Source: Hemibagrus wyckioides
Lineage: Eukaryota; Chordata; Actinopteri; Siluriformes; Bagridae
Direction of reading: 5' to 3'
DNA: 64,000 bases
Assembly (NCBI RefSeq): GCF_019097595.1
Contig: NC_080715.1
Span: 30,463,355-30,527,354 of the forward strand
The notes beneath the pieces were generated by a model. That model made no database searches and was not told the DNA's origin. It was given only the letters and a program-made list of their open reading frames with translations. Positions 1-11,450 of this stretch are shown here, piece by piece. Both the position numbers and the translations under genes were made by a program. How positions within the stretch are numbered: the first letter of the stretch is position 1; every line of letters begins with the position of its first letter.

Positions 1-45
1 ACAGGTGGGAAATGATGTTGTGACAATTTACAATTTATAAAGCAG

Positions 46-145
46 CACAGGTGCAAAAATGGGCAAGTGTAAGGATTTGAGCAAGTTTGACAAAGGGCCA
101 AATTGTGATGGCTAGACCACTGGATCATACATTTCTTTCTGCCTC
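46..145 (+). mobile_element. Tc1-like family A, 5' coding fragment
   Basis: This short remnant spans the start codon region of the family A transposase. It reads in frame as MGKCKDLSKF followed by [12 protein letters not shown], the start of the N-terminal helix-turn-helix region also seen at 51124-51534. Neither terminal inverted repeat is recognisable. Similarity stops after the DH residues. Confidence 0.7.
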
Positions 146-425
146 TGAGGCAGCTGCCTTCAGAAATAAATCGACGAAGGATTTCACACAAGTGTATTTT
201 TTTGGATACAGTGACCGCTCCTCAGGTTTGTATTTGAAAACACACAATTTTTGTCAGAATCTTATTATAGCTATAATCATATTTCTTAGATTATTCTAAC
301 TACATTGTGGTATTCTTCATTTAGAAAGAAATTTTAGATTTTTTTCCCCCAAGCTGTCCAGTTTGTGATCCTGTGGAGTGGATTTATTTATTTTTAGTTA
401 TTTTTTTTTAATCAAAATCTGACAG
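146..425. other. AT-rich spacer, nothing recognised
   Basis: T-rich sequence between two transposon fragments. No coding, RNA or repeat signal was identified. Confidence 0.5.
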
Positions 426-721
426 CACTGTTCATTTTGAGCTGCTTTTCTGCTCACCACAAATGAACAGAGTGGTTATTTCAGCTACTCTTGCCTTCCT
501 GTCAGCTCAATGCAGTCTGGCCATTCAGTTCCCACCCACAGTTCTGCTGCCCACTGGATGTTTTTATCTCCCCTGTATAAATACTCTAGAGACTGTTGTG
601 TTATGTAATCAGCAATGTTTTAAACACTTCAGTCTGACAGTAAAAGCACTGTCACGGTCACTGAGATTACATTAAAACATTGACGATGAAGGCGTTTCTA
701 ATAAAAGGGTGGGTGAGAGTA
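426..721 (-). mobile_element. Tc1-like family D fragment with 5' end
   Basis: The segment matches the left half of the fuller family D copy at 37320-38065. Shared landmarks are GCTTTTCTGCTCACCAC, CAGTCTGGCCATTC, ACTCTAGAGACTGTTGTG and TCACTGAGATTACATT. It finishes with an AATAAA-type terminal motif at about 696-721. The transposase N-terminal half would lie on the minus strand. Several internal deletions break the frame, so this is a dead copy. Confidence 0.7.
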
Positions 722-3106
722 TAGATAGAAATTACGTTAAATGTCTGTAAGCAAAAGCAAACCACTAGTACCTTGTTAACCTTATTATGTAATTTGTAAT
801 ATTTATTATTTCAGTGTCAGTGATATAACAGATCACAGAAAGTGCATGTGTGTCATTCACTTGAATCAGATTTGTTTTTGACTAATATGGTTCCATTATT
901 GCTTTTTTCTCTATCTATGCTTCTTTTTTTGGAATATATCGTTGTAATTGTACCATTTACACACACACACAAAACGAGCAGAACCCCAGGAGGGTGGAAT
1001 TGCAGCACATGGCCAGATTAAAGTCTCTTTGCTTGCTCAAAGACAAAAATCCCCATGCCACTCCACCACACAGGCTCTGACACTTCACAAGCAATAAATG
1101 CATATCCCTCGTCACCATATACCACTTTTTCACGGATATGACCTTCCAAAGCTCTCACACTTCCAGTCATAAGTGGCTCCTCCAAGGCTAAGCACTTCTC
1201 CATGAGTGGAATATTAATATCACCTTGTTCAGGTTCTCTAACAGGTACTCTCTCCCCTTTGAGTCAGCTATGGTTCTCAAACTTTTGTCCGGTTATTGGT
1301 TGGAGCCGAGTCTCGAGGGGGTTATTCTGCCCTGTCCTTCCCACGCTAATAAACTCAAGGATCAACATAAGGGAATTATGTGATTAAGCTAATTGCAGTC
1401 ATTTCCACTGTGGTATTATGGGACCTGTGCTTTGTTATAATAGAATGATGTTGTTAGGAGTCGGACAAATCCCCCAGATGATGATTCATGACATAATTGA
1501 CTAATTGAGGCTAAAAGCAGAGGCTTTTTTAATGGGTGAATGGTTTTAATGCCCAGGACAAAAGAGGGCCTGCATGTTATTAATTTGGGAAAGTAAAAGC
1601 ATGAATGTGAACAATGACACAACTATATCTTTGTTCTAATATCTAAGTCTTTAGGAGCATCAGATGATCAGTAACATAGCAGCGTTTATCAGACATGCAA
1701 GCCTGCAAGGCATGTCACTTCCTGTAAAATGCAGTCTATACATGTACACATTAAACTGATTTTTTTTTTTTTTAGTTTACTCTCTTGAACTGATAATGAT
1801 CTTTTTGAACAGGACTTTTTTTTTTAATTAAAGCTGCTCTAAGCAAAGCTAGCTAGTTGGTTGAAAGCAGCTATCAGAGCGTTGGCTCAGTATTTGCTGA
1901 TGTGAATGTCTTGAATGCAGTGTGTTCTCGACCAAAAGCCATTTTAAATACTCAACACTTTTGGAATTCTAATAAACTGAGTAATATCTGTTCCTTTGTA
2001 AATATCCAAATAGGAACTTGTACTCTTAAACCTGACACTAGGCTTCACTGTGTTTAAAGAAGCTTCAAGTGGATCATTCAAGAACATTATAAATAGAAAG
2101 ATTTTATTTTAATATACATCAGTAACTCAGATGCAATCATGAGCTTTTACACTTCCTTCTTTTCTCCTGCATGCTAGTTGTTTACATCCAGTTTACTAAA
2201 AGCCTTGTACCTTTAAGGATTTCCTGTACATCTAAACATGACCATATATGGCTACTTTCTGGCAGAGAAGCTTTCTGATTGGTTAACATTGCTAGATTAT
2301 GTTGAAATGGCCAGAAACCTATTGTACTTGCTGATTACTGGAAAAATAACCATTTATTTTACATTTACATTTACCTCATATTTATTTGGAAGTATTATTA
2401 ACAATAATGATTACATAAGTATATCATGTAAAACATATAAAGAATATATAAATAAGTAAATTCTGGACATTTCTGTTGACATTCTCAGCCACTATTTACC
2501 CTGCAGCTGTAGCTGCCATCGTTCATAAACGAGTGCCCTATATAAATTCATGAACTACTTAGATGGGGTATCATAAGGTTAAACTCCCCTTTGAGGTAAA
2601 ATGCCGCAGGGTAATTTATCCACTATGCCATTTGATATATAACATTTTATTGTGTCTCTAGAAAATCATGACCAAACAGTTCCCAGTGGAGTCGAGCAGT
2701 TGTGGAGTAAATCCGACACCACCTCACAACTACTTTCCAGTAAATTCACCCCAACTTATTACCAATGCACCCCTGTAAACTGGCACACACACATTTACAC
2801 AATGTACCAGCGATAATGAGCCTCATTTGTCTGTCAGCAGCGGTCAATGCCATATGTTTGTGTTTTTCAACCTCCAGGCTTTAACATCCAGAATGGGTGG
2901 AAGAAGCAGCTTTAACGGTTTTGTCCACTGCTGGACATTACTTCTAGTTAGCGGCGGATTTGGAGAAACCATCTGCTGTCTTCTTCCTGTACTTCCTTTA
3001 TACTAAGTTACTGTTTTCCAGGCATGAATCTCTTCCTAGGGCATGGCCATGATAATGATCTAGGGTGTTTTGCAGTCTATTCTGCTGTTTATAGCACTCC
3101 AGTATA
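722..3106. other. Non-coding stretch, nothing recognised
   Basis: AT-rich DNA with short homopolymer runs and a small CA run near 960. The open frames inside are short, unlike known proteins, and not flanked by convincing splice signals. No transposon family used elsewhere in the window was recognised here. Confidence 0.5.
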
Positions 3107-3430
3107 TACACCAATCAGGCATAACAATATGACTGCTGGCAGGTGAACTGAATAACACTGATTATCTCTTACTCATGGGACCTGTTAGTGGGTGGTATAT
3201 ATTAGGCAGTAAGTGAACATTTTGTCCTCAATGTTGATGTGTTAGAAGCAGGAAAAATGGGCAAGCGTAAGGATTTGAGTGAGTTTGACAAGGGCCAGAT
3301 TGTGAGAAAGATGAAAAGGAAAGAAAGGCGTCAGAATACACAGTGCATGACGGGTCAGTGATGTTTTGGCAGCAAAAAGGGGACCAACACAATATTAGGC
3401 AGGTGGTCATAATGTTATGCCTGATGCACA
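3107..3430 (+). mobile_element. Tc1-like family A, internally deleted copy with both ends
   Basis: The copy begins with TACACCAATCAGGCATAAC and ends with GGTCATAATGTTATGCCTGAT, the inverted partner. The 5' leader and the first about 20 codons ([15 protein letters not shown]) are kept. The sequence then jumps to the shared junction ACAGTGCATGACGGGTCAG near 3341-3356 and to the 3' non-coding end. At about 324 bp it lacks almost all of the transposase, so it could only move with enzyme supplied by another copy. Confidence 0.85.
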
Positions 3431-3841
3431 CTTTACCAATGAATTAATCAGAAGTGAAACCTGATGTAAATAACTATTGCTTCACATTAGTTAGAATGCT
3501 GCTTAGCCAATTTCTTTCAGCAACTCTTATTAATCCTAGTCTAACCTGGCATTAGCAAAGAAGACAGAAGAGCTTAATTAAATAGAGCTAGTTAATCTTA
3601 GCAAATTAGTGAAACATACTTTATTCATATTAGATGGTGTTTGTGGCTCGTTTTTATACAAGTCTTTTCATTAGATTAGATTAGATTAGATAAGGTGTGA
3701 TGACTTGAAAAGGAAATAAAATGCACAGCCATCTGTCAAATTTCTTCCTGTTTTTTCGATGATTATGTAATGATTATAATGAAGGATACAAGATTTAATC
3801 ACTTAAGATCAAGTGAATGTGATCTTTTATTACTCATAACG
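3431..3841. repeat. Spacer with small ATTAG repeat
   Basis: AT-rich spacer between two Tc1-like copies. A pentamer run TTAGATTAGATTAGAT lies at about 3673-3690. Nothing else was recognised. Confidence 0.5.
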
Positions 3842-4309
3842 TACACCGATCAGGCATAACATTTTGAGCAGTGACAGGTGAAGTGAATAACACTGATGAT
3901 TTCCTGTTAGTGGGTGGGATATAATAGGCAGTAAGTGAACATTTTGTCCTCATAGTTGATGTGTTAGAAGCAGGAAAAATGGACAAGTGTAAAAGTGTCT
4001 TGTGCAAAAATGGTTCAGGAATGGTTTGATGAGAACAACAATGGGTTTGAGGTGTTGACCCAGATCTCAATCCAATCGAGCATCTGTGGGATGTGCTGGA
4101 CAAACAAGTCCGATCCATGAAAGGCCTCACCTCACAACTTACAAGACATAATGGATCTGCTACTACAACATCTTGGTGCTAGATACCACAGCATACCTTC
4201 AGGGATCTAGTGGAGTCCATGCCTCGACGGGTCAGGGCTGTTTTGGTGGCAAAAGGGGGACCAACAAAATATTAAGTGGGTGGTCATAATGTTATACCTG
4301 ATTGCTGTA
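3842..4309 (+). mobile_element. Tc1-like family A, deletion derivative retaining 3' transposase part
   Basis: The left end is TACACCGATCAGGCATAAC; the right end is a decayed partner near 4285-4309. After the start codon region the sequence jumps (about 3988-4012) to the C-terminal part of the transposase. That part includes LNPIEHLWDVLDKQVRSM, whose Glu is the last catalytic residue of the DDE triad. Both Asp regions are missing. The copy at 55087-55420 has nearly the same class of deletion. Confidence 0.85.
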
Positions 4310-5023
4310 TGTGTCTGTCCACGGTGTTTCACTGTCTTTCTGTTATTTCCAATCTAAATTCTTGTCCTCTGCAAGTACACCTCAGTATAAAATCAACTGT
4401 TTTCAAACTTTGCAACATAATTTGTAAGGATCTTTAAGGACTAACATGTCCAGCAAGTACTTTTAATGCTTTTCAGATATTTTGTCACTTTAGTAATATA
4501 TTTGTCTAACGCATCTTGTGCCTTTTCCTGAATCACTCGCACAAAGTGCGTCACTCTGTTTTCTCCTGTTGGTTTGATTTTCGCAGCTTGTCCATTGATT
4601 TCGTGTCAGGTGTCTCAGGTGTCTGTACTAATGGAAGGAAGATTTTTCGTATTTTCGTTTCCTCAGTTGTTTTTTTTTTTCTTTTCTGCAGAGATCTCCT
4701 CACCTATGCCTTGTTGCTCTGAAGGTTGCCTGCTGCAGTGTGAGAGAAAATGCTGTTCCTTTTTAGACAAAACCAAGATAGGAAGCAAGGAATAATTGTG
4801 AACTTGCGTTATATTTCTAATGCATAATCCCAGCAGGAAAAAAAACTGGATGTGAGGATATCTGTTTGAAAGACCAAGCGTAAATTATGTAACATAATTC
4901 ACAGAAAAGACAGGCTTATTTTTTACTTTTAAACAATTTGCAGCATTTTTTAAAAAATATATAGTTCAGATATGCTGCTTGGAGCACATTTTTGTGTAAA
5001 TAAGTGTGGATTGAAAAAACAGT
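4310..5023. other. Non-coding stretch
   Basis: AT-rich sequence. A pyrimidine run followed by CTGCAG near 4670-4690 resembles a splice acceptor. The short open frame after it (EISSPMPCCSEG...) has no recognised homologue and is not called as an exon. Confidence 0.4.
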
Positions 5024-5040
5024 GTGAAGCTGCATTCATT

Positions 5041-5296
5041 TTTTTTTTTTTGTCCTAGTGTTTATCCCGCACAATTGCAGGATCCGCTGTTTGTAGCTGA
5101 TCATTCAATCCACATGATTTGGCACAGGTTTTTTCACCGGATGCCCTTCCTGTCGCAACCCTCTCATTTTTATCCGGGAGTGGGACTGGCACTGAGAGTT
5201 AACTCTTTGGTGGCTGGGGTGGCACCCTGCCCGGGAATCGAACCTGAGCCATGGCAATGAGAGCACGGGATCCAGCCTCTGGACCAGCAGGAGTCC
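5041..5296 (-). mobile_element. tRNA-Glu-derived SINE with target-site duplication
   Basis: Read on the minus strand, the element starts with a tRNA-like head. GCTGGTCCAGAGGCTGGAT is an A-box region, GTGCTCTCATTGCC contains a CTC anticodon loop, and AGGTTCGATTCCCGGG is a B box; together they closely resemble tRNA-Glu. The body contains AGGAAGGGCATCCGG and AAACCTGTGCC. It ends in an A run, seen as the T run at 5041-5051. A 17-bp direct repeat with one mismatch flanks it (5024-5040 and 5297-5313), a typical LINE-mediated insertion footprint. It is non-coding and polymerase III-type. Confidence 0.85.
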
Positions 5297-5352
5297 GTGA
5301 AGATGCATTCATTAAAAGGGATGAAATAAAATTCTTTCTGGTTGTTTATAAT

Positions 5353-5466
5353 GAGAAGAGAAGAGAGAGAGTAAAGAGAGAGAGAGTGTGAGAAGGAGTA
5401 GAGAGAGTAGAGAGAGAGTATAGAGAGAGAGAGAGAGAGAGAGAACCTGTTCTCTCTCTCTCTCTT
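5353..5466. repeat. (GA)n followed by (TC)n, foldback microsatellite
   Basis: An interrupted purine GA tract runs to about 5444. It is followed after AACCTGT by a TC tract to about 5465. The two arms are complementary, so the tract can fold into a hairpin. Confidence 0.85.
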
Positions 5467-5834
5467 AAAAAAGTATAGGTACCATACAATGGCATTTCTG
5501 CAGTGAAGTGAAAGGTGCAGGTCTTTTTAACGTCAACTCAGACAACGTGTTAAAATCAAAAAGTGTGTGTGAGCTGACTCTGTTGTTTCACAACCACATG
5601 GAAAAAAAATGATGAGGACCAGAGGAAAACAGAGAGACAACAGAGCAGGACGGAAAGAAGACACATACATTCCTCCACACACACACACACACACACATCC
5701 ATCCATTAGGCTTGGTAATGACTTTGAGAATAAATTGCAAGGTTGTTTTATGCAGAAATGTGCCAGCACACACAAAAATATGATAATGCTCTCTACCACA
5801 CACACACACACACACCACAAAAAAAAAAAAAAAA
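5467..5834. repeat. Spacer with two (CA)n arrays and an A run
   Basis: (CA)n arrays lie at about 5676-5697 and 5796-5815. An A run follows at about 5819-5834. The open frames here (up to 114 codons on the minus strand) are products of the CA repeats and are not called. Confidence 0.8.
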
Positions 5835-6211
5835 CATCATGCACACCACTTATAGTAAGTGGTTGATTTAAGTACATGTATTTCAGGGTGAGTAAGGCAT
5901 GTTAATGAGCATCCAAATCAGAGGAGGTTGCTGAAATCGTGATTTGACTAACACACACTCGTTTCCGTGCGAATGTCCCAGGGCATTTCTGAAATGTAGT
6001 GTGTTTTGCATGTTTCTATTATGTACTGGTCGAAAATAATAGTTTAACATTAAAATTATGGATAAAAGCTTTATTGTGAGCGGTGTTGTTCAGCCAGACA
6101 TCAGACTGAATGAAACGAACTGAATTTCTCAGTGAGAATTTATTTTTAAATGTACATGAGTCAACAGGCTTTAGAGTTTGCAGAGAGGTACCATTCGCAT
6201 TGTTCTGTGCA
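5835..6211. other. Non-coding stretch, nothing recognised
   Basis: No coding or repeat signal was identified. Confidence 0.4.
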
Positions 6212-6352
6212 AACTCTAGACTTTTGTTCTGGATGTTGGATGTGAGCATGAACTGAAGCACTGGACCTGCAGGATTTTCTTGTGCTTCTGCCTCATGACT
6301 GTATAATTTCCTGAATGAGCAAGTATACCCAATAAAGTGGACAAACAGTGTA
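6212..6352 (-). mobile_element. Tc1-like family D terminal fragment
   Basis: Landmarks shared with the fuller copy at 37320-38065 and with 55432-55883 include CAAACTCTAGA, GTTGGATGTGAGCATGAACTG and GAATGAGCAAG. It ends in CCCAATAAAGTGGACAAACAG near 6329-6349, which corresponds to the family D terminus. No reading frame survives. Confidence 0.6.
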
Positions 6353-6390
6353 TGTAGTCAGTTTTCTGTATGTAGTCAGTATTTCTACAG

Positions 6391-6391
<1 letters not shown>

Positions 6392-6447
<56 letters not shown>

Positions 6448-6480
6448 TTTATTTTTATTTTTTTAATTTAATTTAATTTA
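6392..6480. repeat. (ATT)n microsatellite with T-rich tail
   Basis: About 18 ATT units run to about 6446, followed by T-rich and ATTTA-rich sequence. Confidence 0.9.
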
Positions 6481-6619
6481 GTTTTGTTATTTTATTTTTT
6501 TTATAAATATTTTGTTTTTATGTCAGAATTAAGGAAATGTTTATATAAGTTCCAGATGTATTTTCTGATGTACGCACCAGGATTGACCAGCAGTAATAAT
6601 ATATTTAGTTTCACTAATT

Positions 6620-6933
6620 TACTAAAATACTGCTGTTTTTTTGTTTGTTTGTTTGTTTGTTTTTTAGGAAAAAAGAGTACCAGTTCAAATTTCAAAAACC
6701 CCACAATTATGAGAAACCCACACACCAGGCAACGCAGAAAAAATCTGAGCAACATGCATCAAGCTAATTTGCACCTGGTTTTGAGAGCTAGATAGATGGA
6801 CAGTGCTAATTGCCCAAATTTCTAAAAGCCAAAATCTGAGATGAGATTCAGCAACGTTTCAACCTCAGACCTTTACATGTTCAAAATGAAGGATTGTAGC
6901 TCAATGGAAACTGTCATGTTCTATCTTCTCAGT

Positions 6934-6973
<40 letters not shown>

Positions 6974-6991
6974 AGTGTGTGGTCATGCATA
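6620..6991. repeat. Local duplicate block E, copy 1
   Basis: This block is repeated at 8377-8850. Shared stretches include the TTTG run, GAGAAACCCACACACC, ATAGATGGACAGTGCTAATT, ATGTTCAAAATGAAGGATTG, and a (CT)n array followed by GTGTGTGGTCATGCAT. Copy 1 lacks about 85 bp present in copy 2. A reading frame beginning MRFSNVSTSDL is kept in both copies, but divergence is too low for that to be evidence of coding. Confidence 0.8.
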
Positions 6992-8376
6992 TGTGTGTTC
7001 ATGAAGGTTTTTTTTTTCTGTCAGCTGTTGATGGATGGTTGCTGTGACTCACACTTGCATGCTTTACTTAGCACTCTATTGTAAGTTAGTCCTGCTTGAC
7101 TTGCATGGTGCACTCTATACTTCAACCCTCATATTTTGTTGGTTTGGTCTTCAGTGTTCACACACAAATAGTATTTTGGTTCAGTGAGAACACAGACTAC
7201 ATTTTTAGCATTTCTCATGTTGACAGATAAAACATAGCGTTGTAAAAACAAAGGTGATGACTTCGTCACAGTTCTACCCAAATTGGTACTTGACTGCATT
7301 TCCCATCAGCCCCTTTATTTTGGTAAGACTAAAATATAGTCTAACTGAAATGTATTCTGAAATATTCCCAGATACAAAAACTATACATTTCAGCCTACTA
7401 TCTTTATCTTTACTGATTTGTTTTTTCCACCAATCATCTGTGCAACCATTATTTGACTTGCCTCTAATATCAGTTTTGATGACATGTTTAGGATGTATTC
7501 TGTCTGCGCAATTTTTTTCCCTCAGTCGTCCATCCACACGATATTGTACGACCCTGCCTTGTTTGTGACATTCTACGTTTTCCAAGAGGTTGTATCATGC
7601 TTTCTCTTTCCTTTGACTTCACAGTAAAGCTTGTGCTGTGGGAGGAACTCAGTCACAGAATGTATTATGTGAAATGTTTACGATCAGGATTTTCATCATT
7701 ATCAATCGTCAAACCATATGACCCTTTATCATACTTCCTTGCATGACTCCTTGCTATTCTGTGCATGGAGATCTGGATACATGTGAATGTATATACCAAT
7801 GTCAATTACAACATATTTCTCCTAAAATGCTGGCACTGGGAAGAGTTTTTTTTTCTATTTTAATTTTTGTTGTTGATTATGATGAACACTTTATTCGCAC
7901 ACTTGGTGTGAATTTGACTTTTATATACAAAGCATTAACACCAAACACTGTGCCCAGAGATTTGTGTTCGCAAGCATTTACACTATGGGATATATATGGG
8001 TACGTACATCACAGAGCTGCTTGATGTGGGCTCAATCACACAATTACACAGTTGACTAACACTGTCGCTCATCTCACTAATTGCACCTACCACTACCTAG
8101 GAAATGCACTCATAAAGTATGCTTTAAAAGTCATTGTGTAGTGCTGGTGGAAATATTCAAGAACTGATCAATCAAAAATGATGTCTAAAAAAAGAATGGA
8201 GAACATAAAAATAATGCAGATTAATAACATTGGTTTTACTAAAGGTAAAGAATAAAAAAGCTACCTTGTATAAAAGTGTACAATTAAAATGTAATTTCCT
8301 TCTGGTCAACAGTGTCTTCTATAAAAATATTTAAGTGGTGAATATGTTAGAGAAAGTTTAGTGTTGAAAAATAGAT
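6992..8376. other. Non-coding stretch between duplicate blocks
   Basis: AT-rich. Open frames of about 104 codons near 7254-7585 exist on both strands and resemble no known protein. No repeat family was recognised. Confidence 0.4.
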
Positions 8377-8850
8377 CCTAAAATTTTTGCTGTTTTTTTG
8401 TTTGTTTGTTTGCTTTTTTTTTCAGAAAAAATTGTACCAGTTCAAATAAAATCCCACAGTTGTGAGAAACCCACACACCTGGCAACACAGGAAACCGAGC
8501 AACATGGATCAAGCTAATTTACACCTGGTTTTGAGAGCAGGACAAAATCCTGTGATAGATGGACAGTGCTAATTGCCCAAATTTCTGTTCGGAACAATGT
8601 GGATGTTGCAGAGCTATGCAACAATAATCATATTATGGGGAAATTAGAAAAGTGACAGATGTTTTTGCTAAAGCCAAAAACTGAGATGAGATTCACCAAC
8701 GTCTCACCCTCAGACCTCCACATGTTCAAAATGAAGGATTGTAGCTCAGTGGAAACTGTCATGTTCTATCTTCTCAGTGCTCTCTCTCTCTGTCTCTCTC
8801 TCTCTCTCTCTCTCGCTCGCTCTCTCTCTCTGAGTGTGTGGTCATGCATA
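8377..8850. repeat. Local duplicate block E, copy 2
   Basis: This is the longer copy of the block at 6620-6991. It carries an additional segment at about 8588-8670 (TTCGGAACAATGTGGATG...) absent from copy 1. It ends in an interrupted (CT)n array at about 8779-8831 and GTGTGTGGTCATGCAT. It may be a dispersed repeat or a local segmental duplication with an offset of about 1.8 kb. Confidence 0.8.
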
Positions 8851-9074
8851 GTGCTGTATGTCTTTGATAGATTTGCTGTATGTGCTATGTTCTGCACAAC
8901 AAAACTAATACAATTACTAAGCAGTATGAAAAGATGTAGTTTCCCTAAACAGTTCCTTCGCCCAGGCCCTAGATGCGAACCCAAAGGTCAGCAACGTGGA
9001 ACCACCCACAGAGCAAAAAATGCCCAAATCTCCTCACAAGGTTATGAAATCTGTTTACATTTATGACATTTGGT

Positions 9075-9228
9075 CATTAATAACTGATTAATTTACATTT
9101 ATCTGTTTCATACATCTGAGTCTTTAAGGACCTTGCTCAAGGGCCCAACACATGGTCCTGGGATTTGATCTCACCACTTTCCATTCAATAGGCCAACATC
9201 TTAGCCACTGATCTGCCACTTCCCTAGG
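9075..9228 (-). mobile_element. tRNA-derived SINE, degenerate
   Basis: Read on the minus strand it has an A-box-like GGCAGATCAGTGGCTAAG and a B-box-like GAGATCAAATCCCAGG. These are followed by TGGGCCCTTGAGCAAGG, a sequence shared with the SINEs at 22495-22645 and 43872-44400. No clear target-site duplication was found. Confidence 0.65.
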
Positions 9229-10884
9229 AATATATAGCACAATGGCATCATTTAATCTTGCTGAATACAGACAGGAGGCTGCTTTGTGCCAAAACAACTC
9301 CATTTTCCAACAGTTTTAGAAGCATCTCACAGAGCAAGATTGCCTTCTCAGTGCTGGTTAAAAATGTCACACAGTACTGGACTGAGAACTGGATGCACTG
9401 GTACAGCACTCCAGAAAGGTTGGATTCCAAGTTTCTTTGCATCTTTGGAGCACTTTGGAGTCTCCAGCCAAATGAACCAGTAGTCAAGCAAGTCAAGCAA
9501 ATTTAATTTAAAGGTTTCCTAGTTAGATCTAGCTAATGAGTATGAATCTATATCATCTATATCCATGTAGCATTGCACCACTACTGTATCCAAATTGGTG
9601 GAATCAAGTTATGTTTTAGAATCCTTGGGATGGATTTGCAAAAGAGAACTATATCAACTTTTAAAAAAGTAAAAAAAAAGCAGGGTGATTAAGTGAGGAA
9701 ACACGTCCAGCAAGTTGCAGATCCAGGGGAAAGACATTCCTTCAACAGAGGACAATCCAATAAATTGCCCTGGGAAGTGGTTTGATGGATTCCTAACAGG
9801 CAGAACAAGCAAAACTGAGTGGCTGAGAAGGATGGAATAACAAGGACATCTATTTAAATTTAAGGCATGGGCCTAGAAGCACAGATTGCTGGCAAAACCC
9901 ACATGGCTGTTTGGTGTCTATGAAATCCTTCTGACACTCCAATGAAAGCCCACTTTTATCAGTGGTGGAAGAGTTCAAGGTGGTGAAGCTGGCCAAGGCA
10001 TCAGGCAATAAATCAGGTGACTGAAATAGAAACATCCTTTAGATGTTCTCACTTACACATGAAAAATATCTATAAAAATGAATAAAAACATGCCAATAGT
10101 TGGAAATTGTGTAATTCTAAAGGAAAACTGGCAACAGTATCAAAACTCAGCTAATGTGCACATGGAAAAGGTACAAACACTCATGCAGAATTGGCAGCTT
10201 ATGCTTTGCTTGATTCACATACCATTTCAATTAAGTACATGCTATACTTACTTTCCATTTTGACAGGTTGACATCCTGTAAATTGCGGTACATAAGATTC
10301 TGTATATTACCGTGTGAGATTGTCACCACATTTTCTCCTCATCACAATGTTTAAAAATAAATAACAATTAGAACTCAGCAGTGGTTTTCTTTTGTTTACC
10401 GTAATTAGCATTGATTAGCATTGATTAATAACTGATTAATCTATTATTAATACTCAACTTCTGATAACAATGCAAAGAGTTCTTTGAAAACTTCACCTGA
10501 AACGTTTGCTTCATACACACCATAGACATCAGACCATACTAAAGTTTTAGATAGCCTGCACTGGAGTCAATATCACCACATGTGGATATTTGGTTATATT
10601 ATCTGCAATGTCTAATTTAGTTAACAGACACATTTTCTTCTACGAAATGACACGCTCTGTTGAGACATGCCTTAGGGTGATTAATAACCATGCTGTCTCA
10701 ACAAATTCAGATCCAGCAGAAGATTTTTAAGACATACTGACCAAAAATACATCAAGAAACCTAAGCTCTGAAAACAGAAAATGAGCTTGCAGTGAAGTGC
10801 ACTTGAGTCTTGTGACCCGGCGATTTGGGAGCCACTCGGAAATGCAATACCCCCTACTACCTGGTGCTTGTAAAAGGTTCTGGT
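9229..10884. other. Non-coding stretch, nothing recognised
   Basis: Opposite-strand open frames of 82 codons at 9248-9506 resemble nothing known. The rest is AT-rich spacer. Confidence 0.4.
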
Positions 10885-11450
10885 GTGCTGATTATGATAT
10901 GCTGCCTGGTTCTGGCAGTACTAGCCTTCCTGCAGGGATTGTTAGAGGTGTATGTGTTGGCTAGTGCAGCTTGTCACAGCATCATGAATGGTGTCTCACT
11001 GGGGGATCATAAACTTGTCACAACCTTTGTAAAAAGGAAGCAAGGCATCTTCGTATTTCTGCTCCCAAGAGCCTAACATGGGAACTTACCCTTGCACAGG
11101 AGCCCCTTAAGACCTCACGTAGGATCCCAAACTGAAATTTGTCATTTTAAAAAGAGTAGTAGAATAGCATGCCTCGACCAAGTTCATCTTGCATCCATTG
11201 GACAGCAGAGTTGATTGAGAATGGCGTTTTTTTCCAAAAGACATGTAACCTATTTTTTTTTTTGTCAACCAAACAACCTGGATGCAATTCAAGAAAGGTA
11301 ACATGCCCACTATGGTAAAAATGGTAATGCCCAGTATGCAACCCAAAGAACTGTTTTAGCCAGACAGCAGAGGTTTGATCATCAGATCATCTAAAGACCC
11401 GCCCTGTCTAAATGGAGTCTGGCCCATTGAATGATGGATGTTATCACTAT
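10885..11450 (+). pseudogene. DIRS-like tyrosine recombinase remnant, copy 1
   Basis: The fragment resembles the C-terminal tyrosine recombinase of DIRS-type retrotransposons, which integrate with a recombinase instead of an integrase. In order, the visible peptides are VLAFLQGLLE with LGDHKLVTTFV (about 10905-11030), a QEPLK region (about 11098), and RPALSKWSLAH (about 11395-11430). The same block order appears in the second remnant at 25010-25335. Stops, frameshifts and a T-rich insertion near 11228-11262 interrupt the frame. It is non-functional. The assignment rests on remembered family features and needs a profile search. Confidence 0.55.

Noticed and set aside
5228..5296. Possible tRNA-Glu gene on the minus strand
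   Set aside because: It is the head of a SINE with an A-rich 3' end and a 17-bp target-site duplication.
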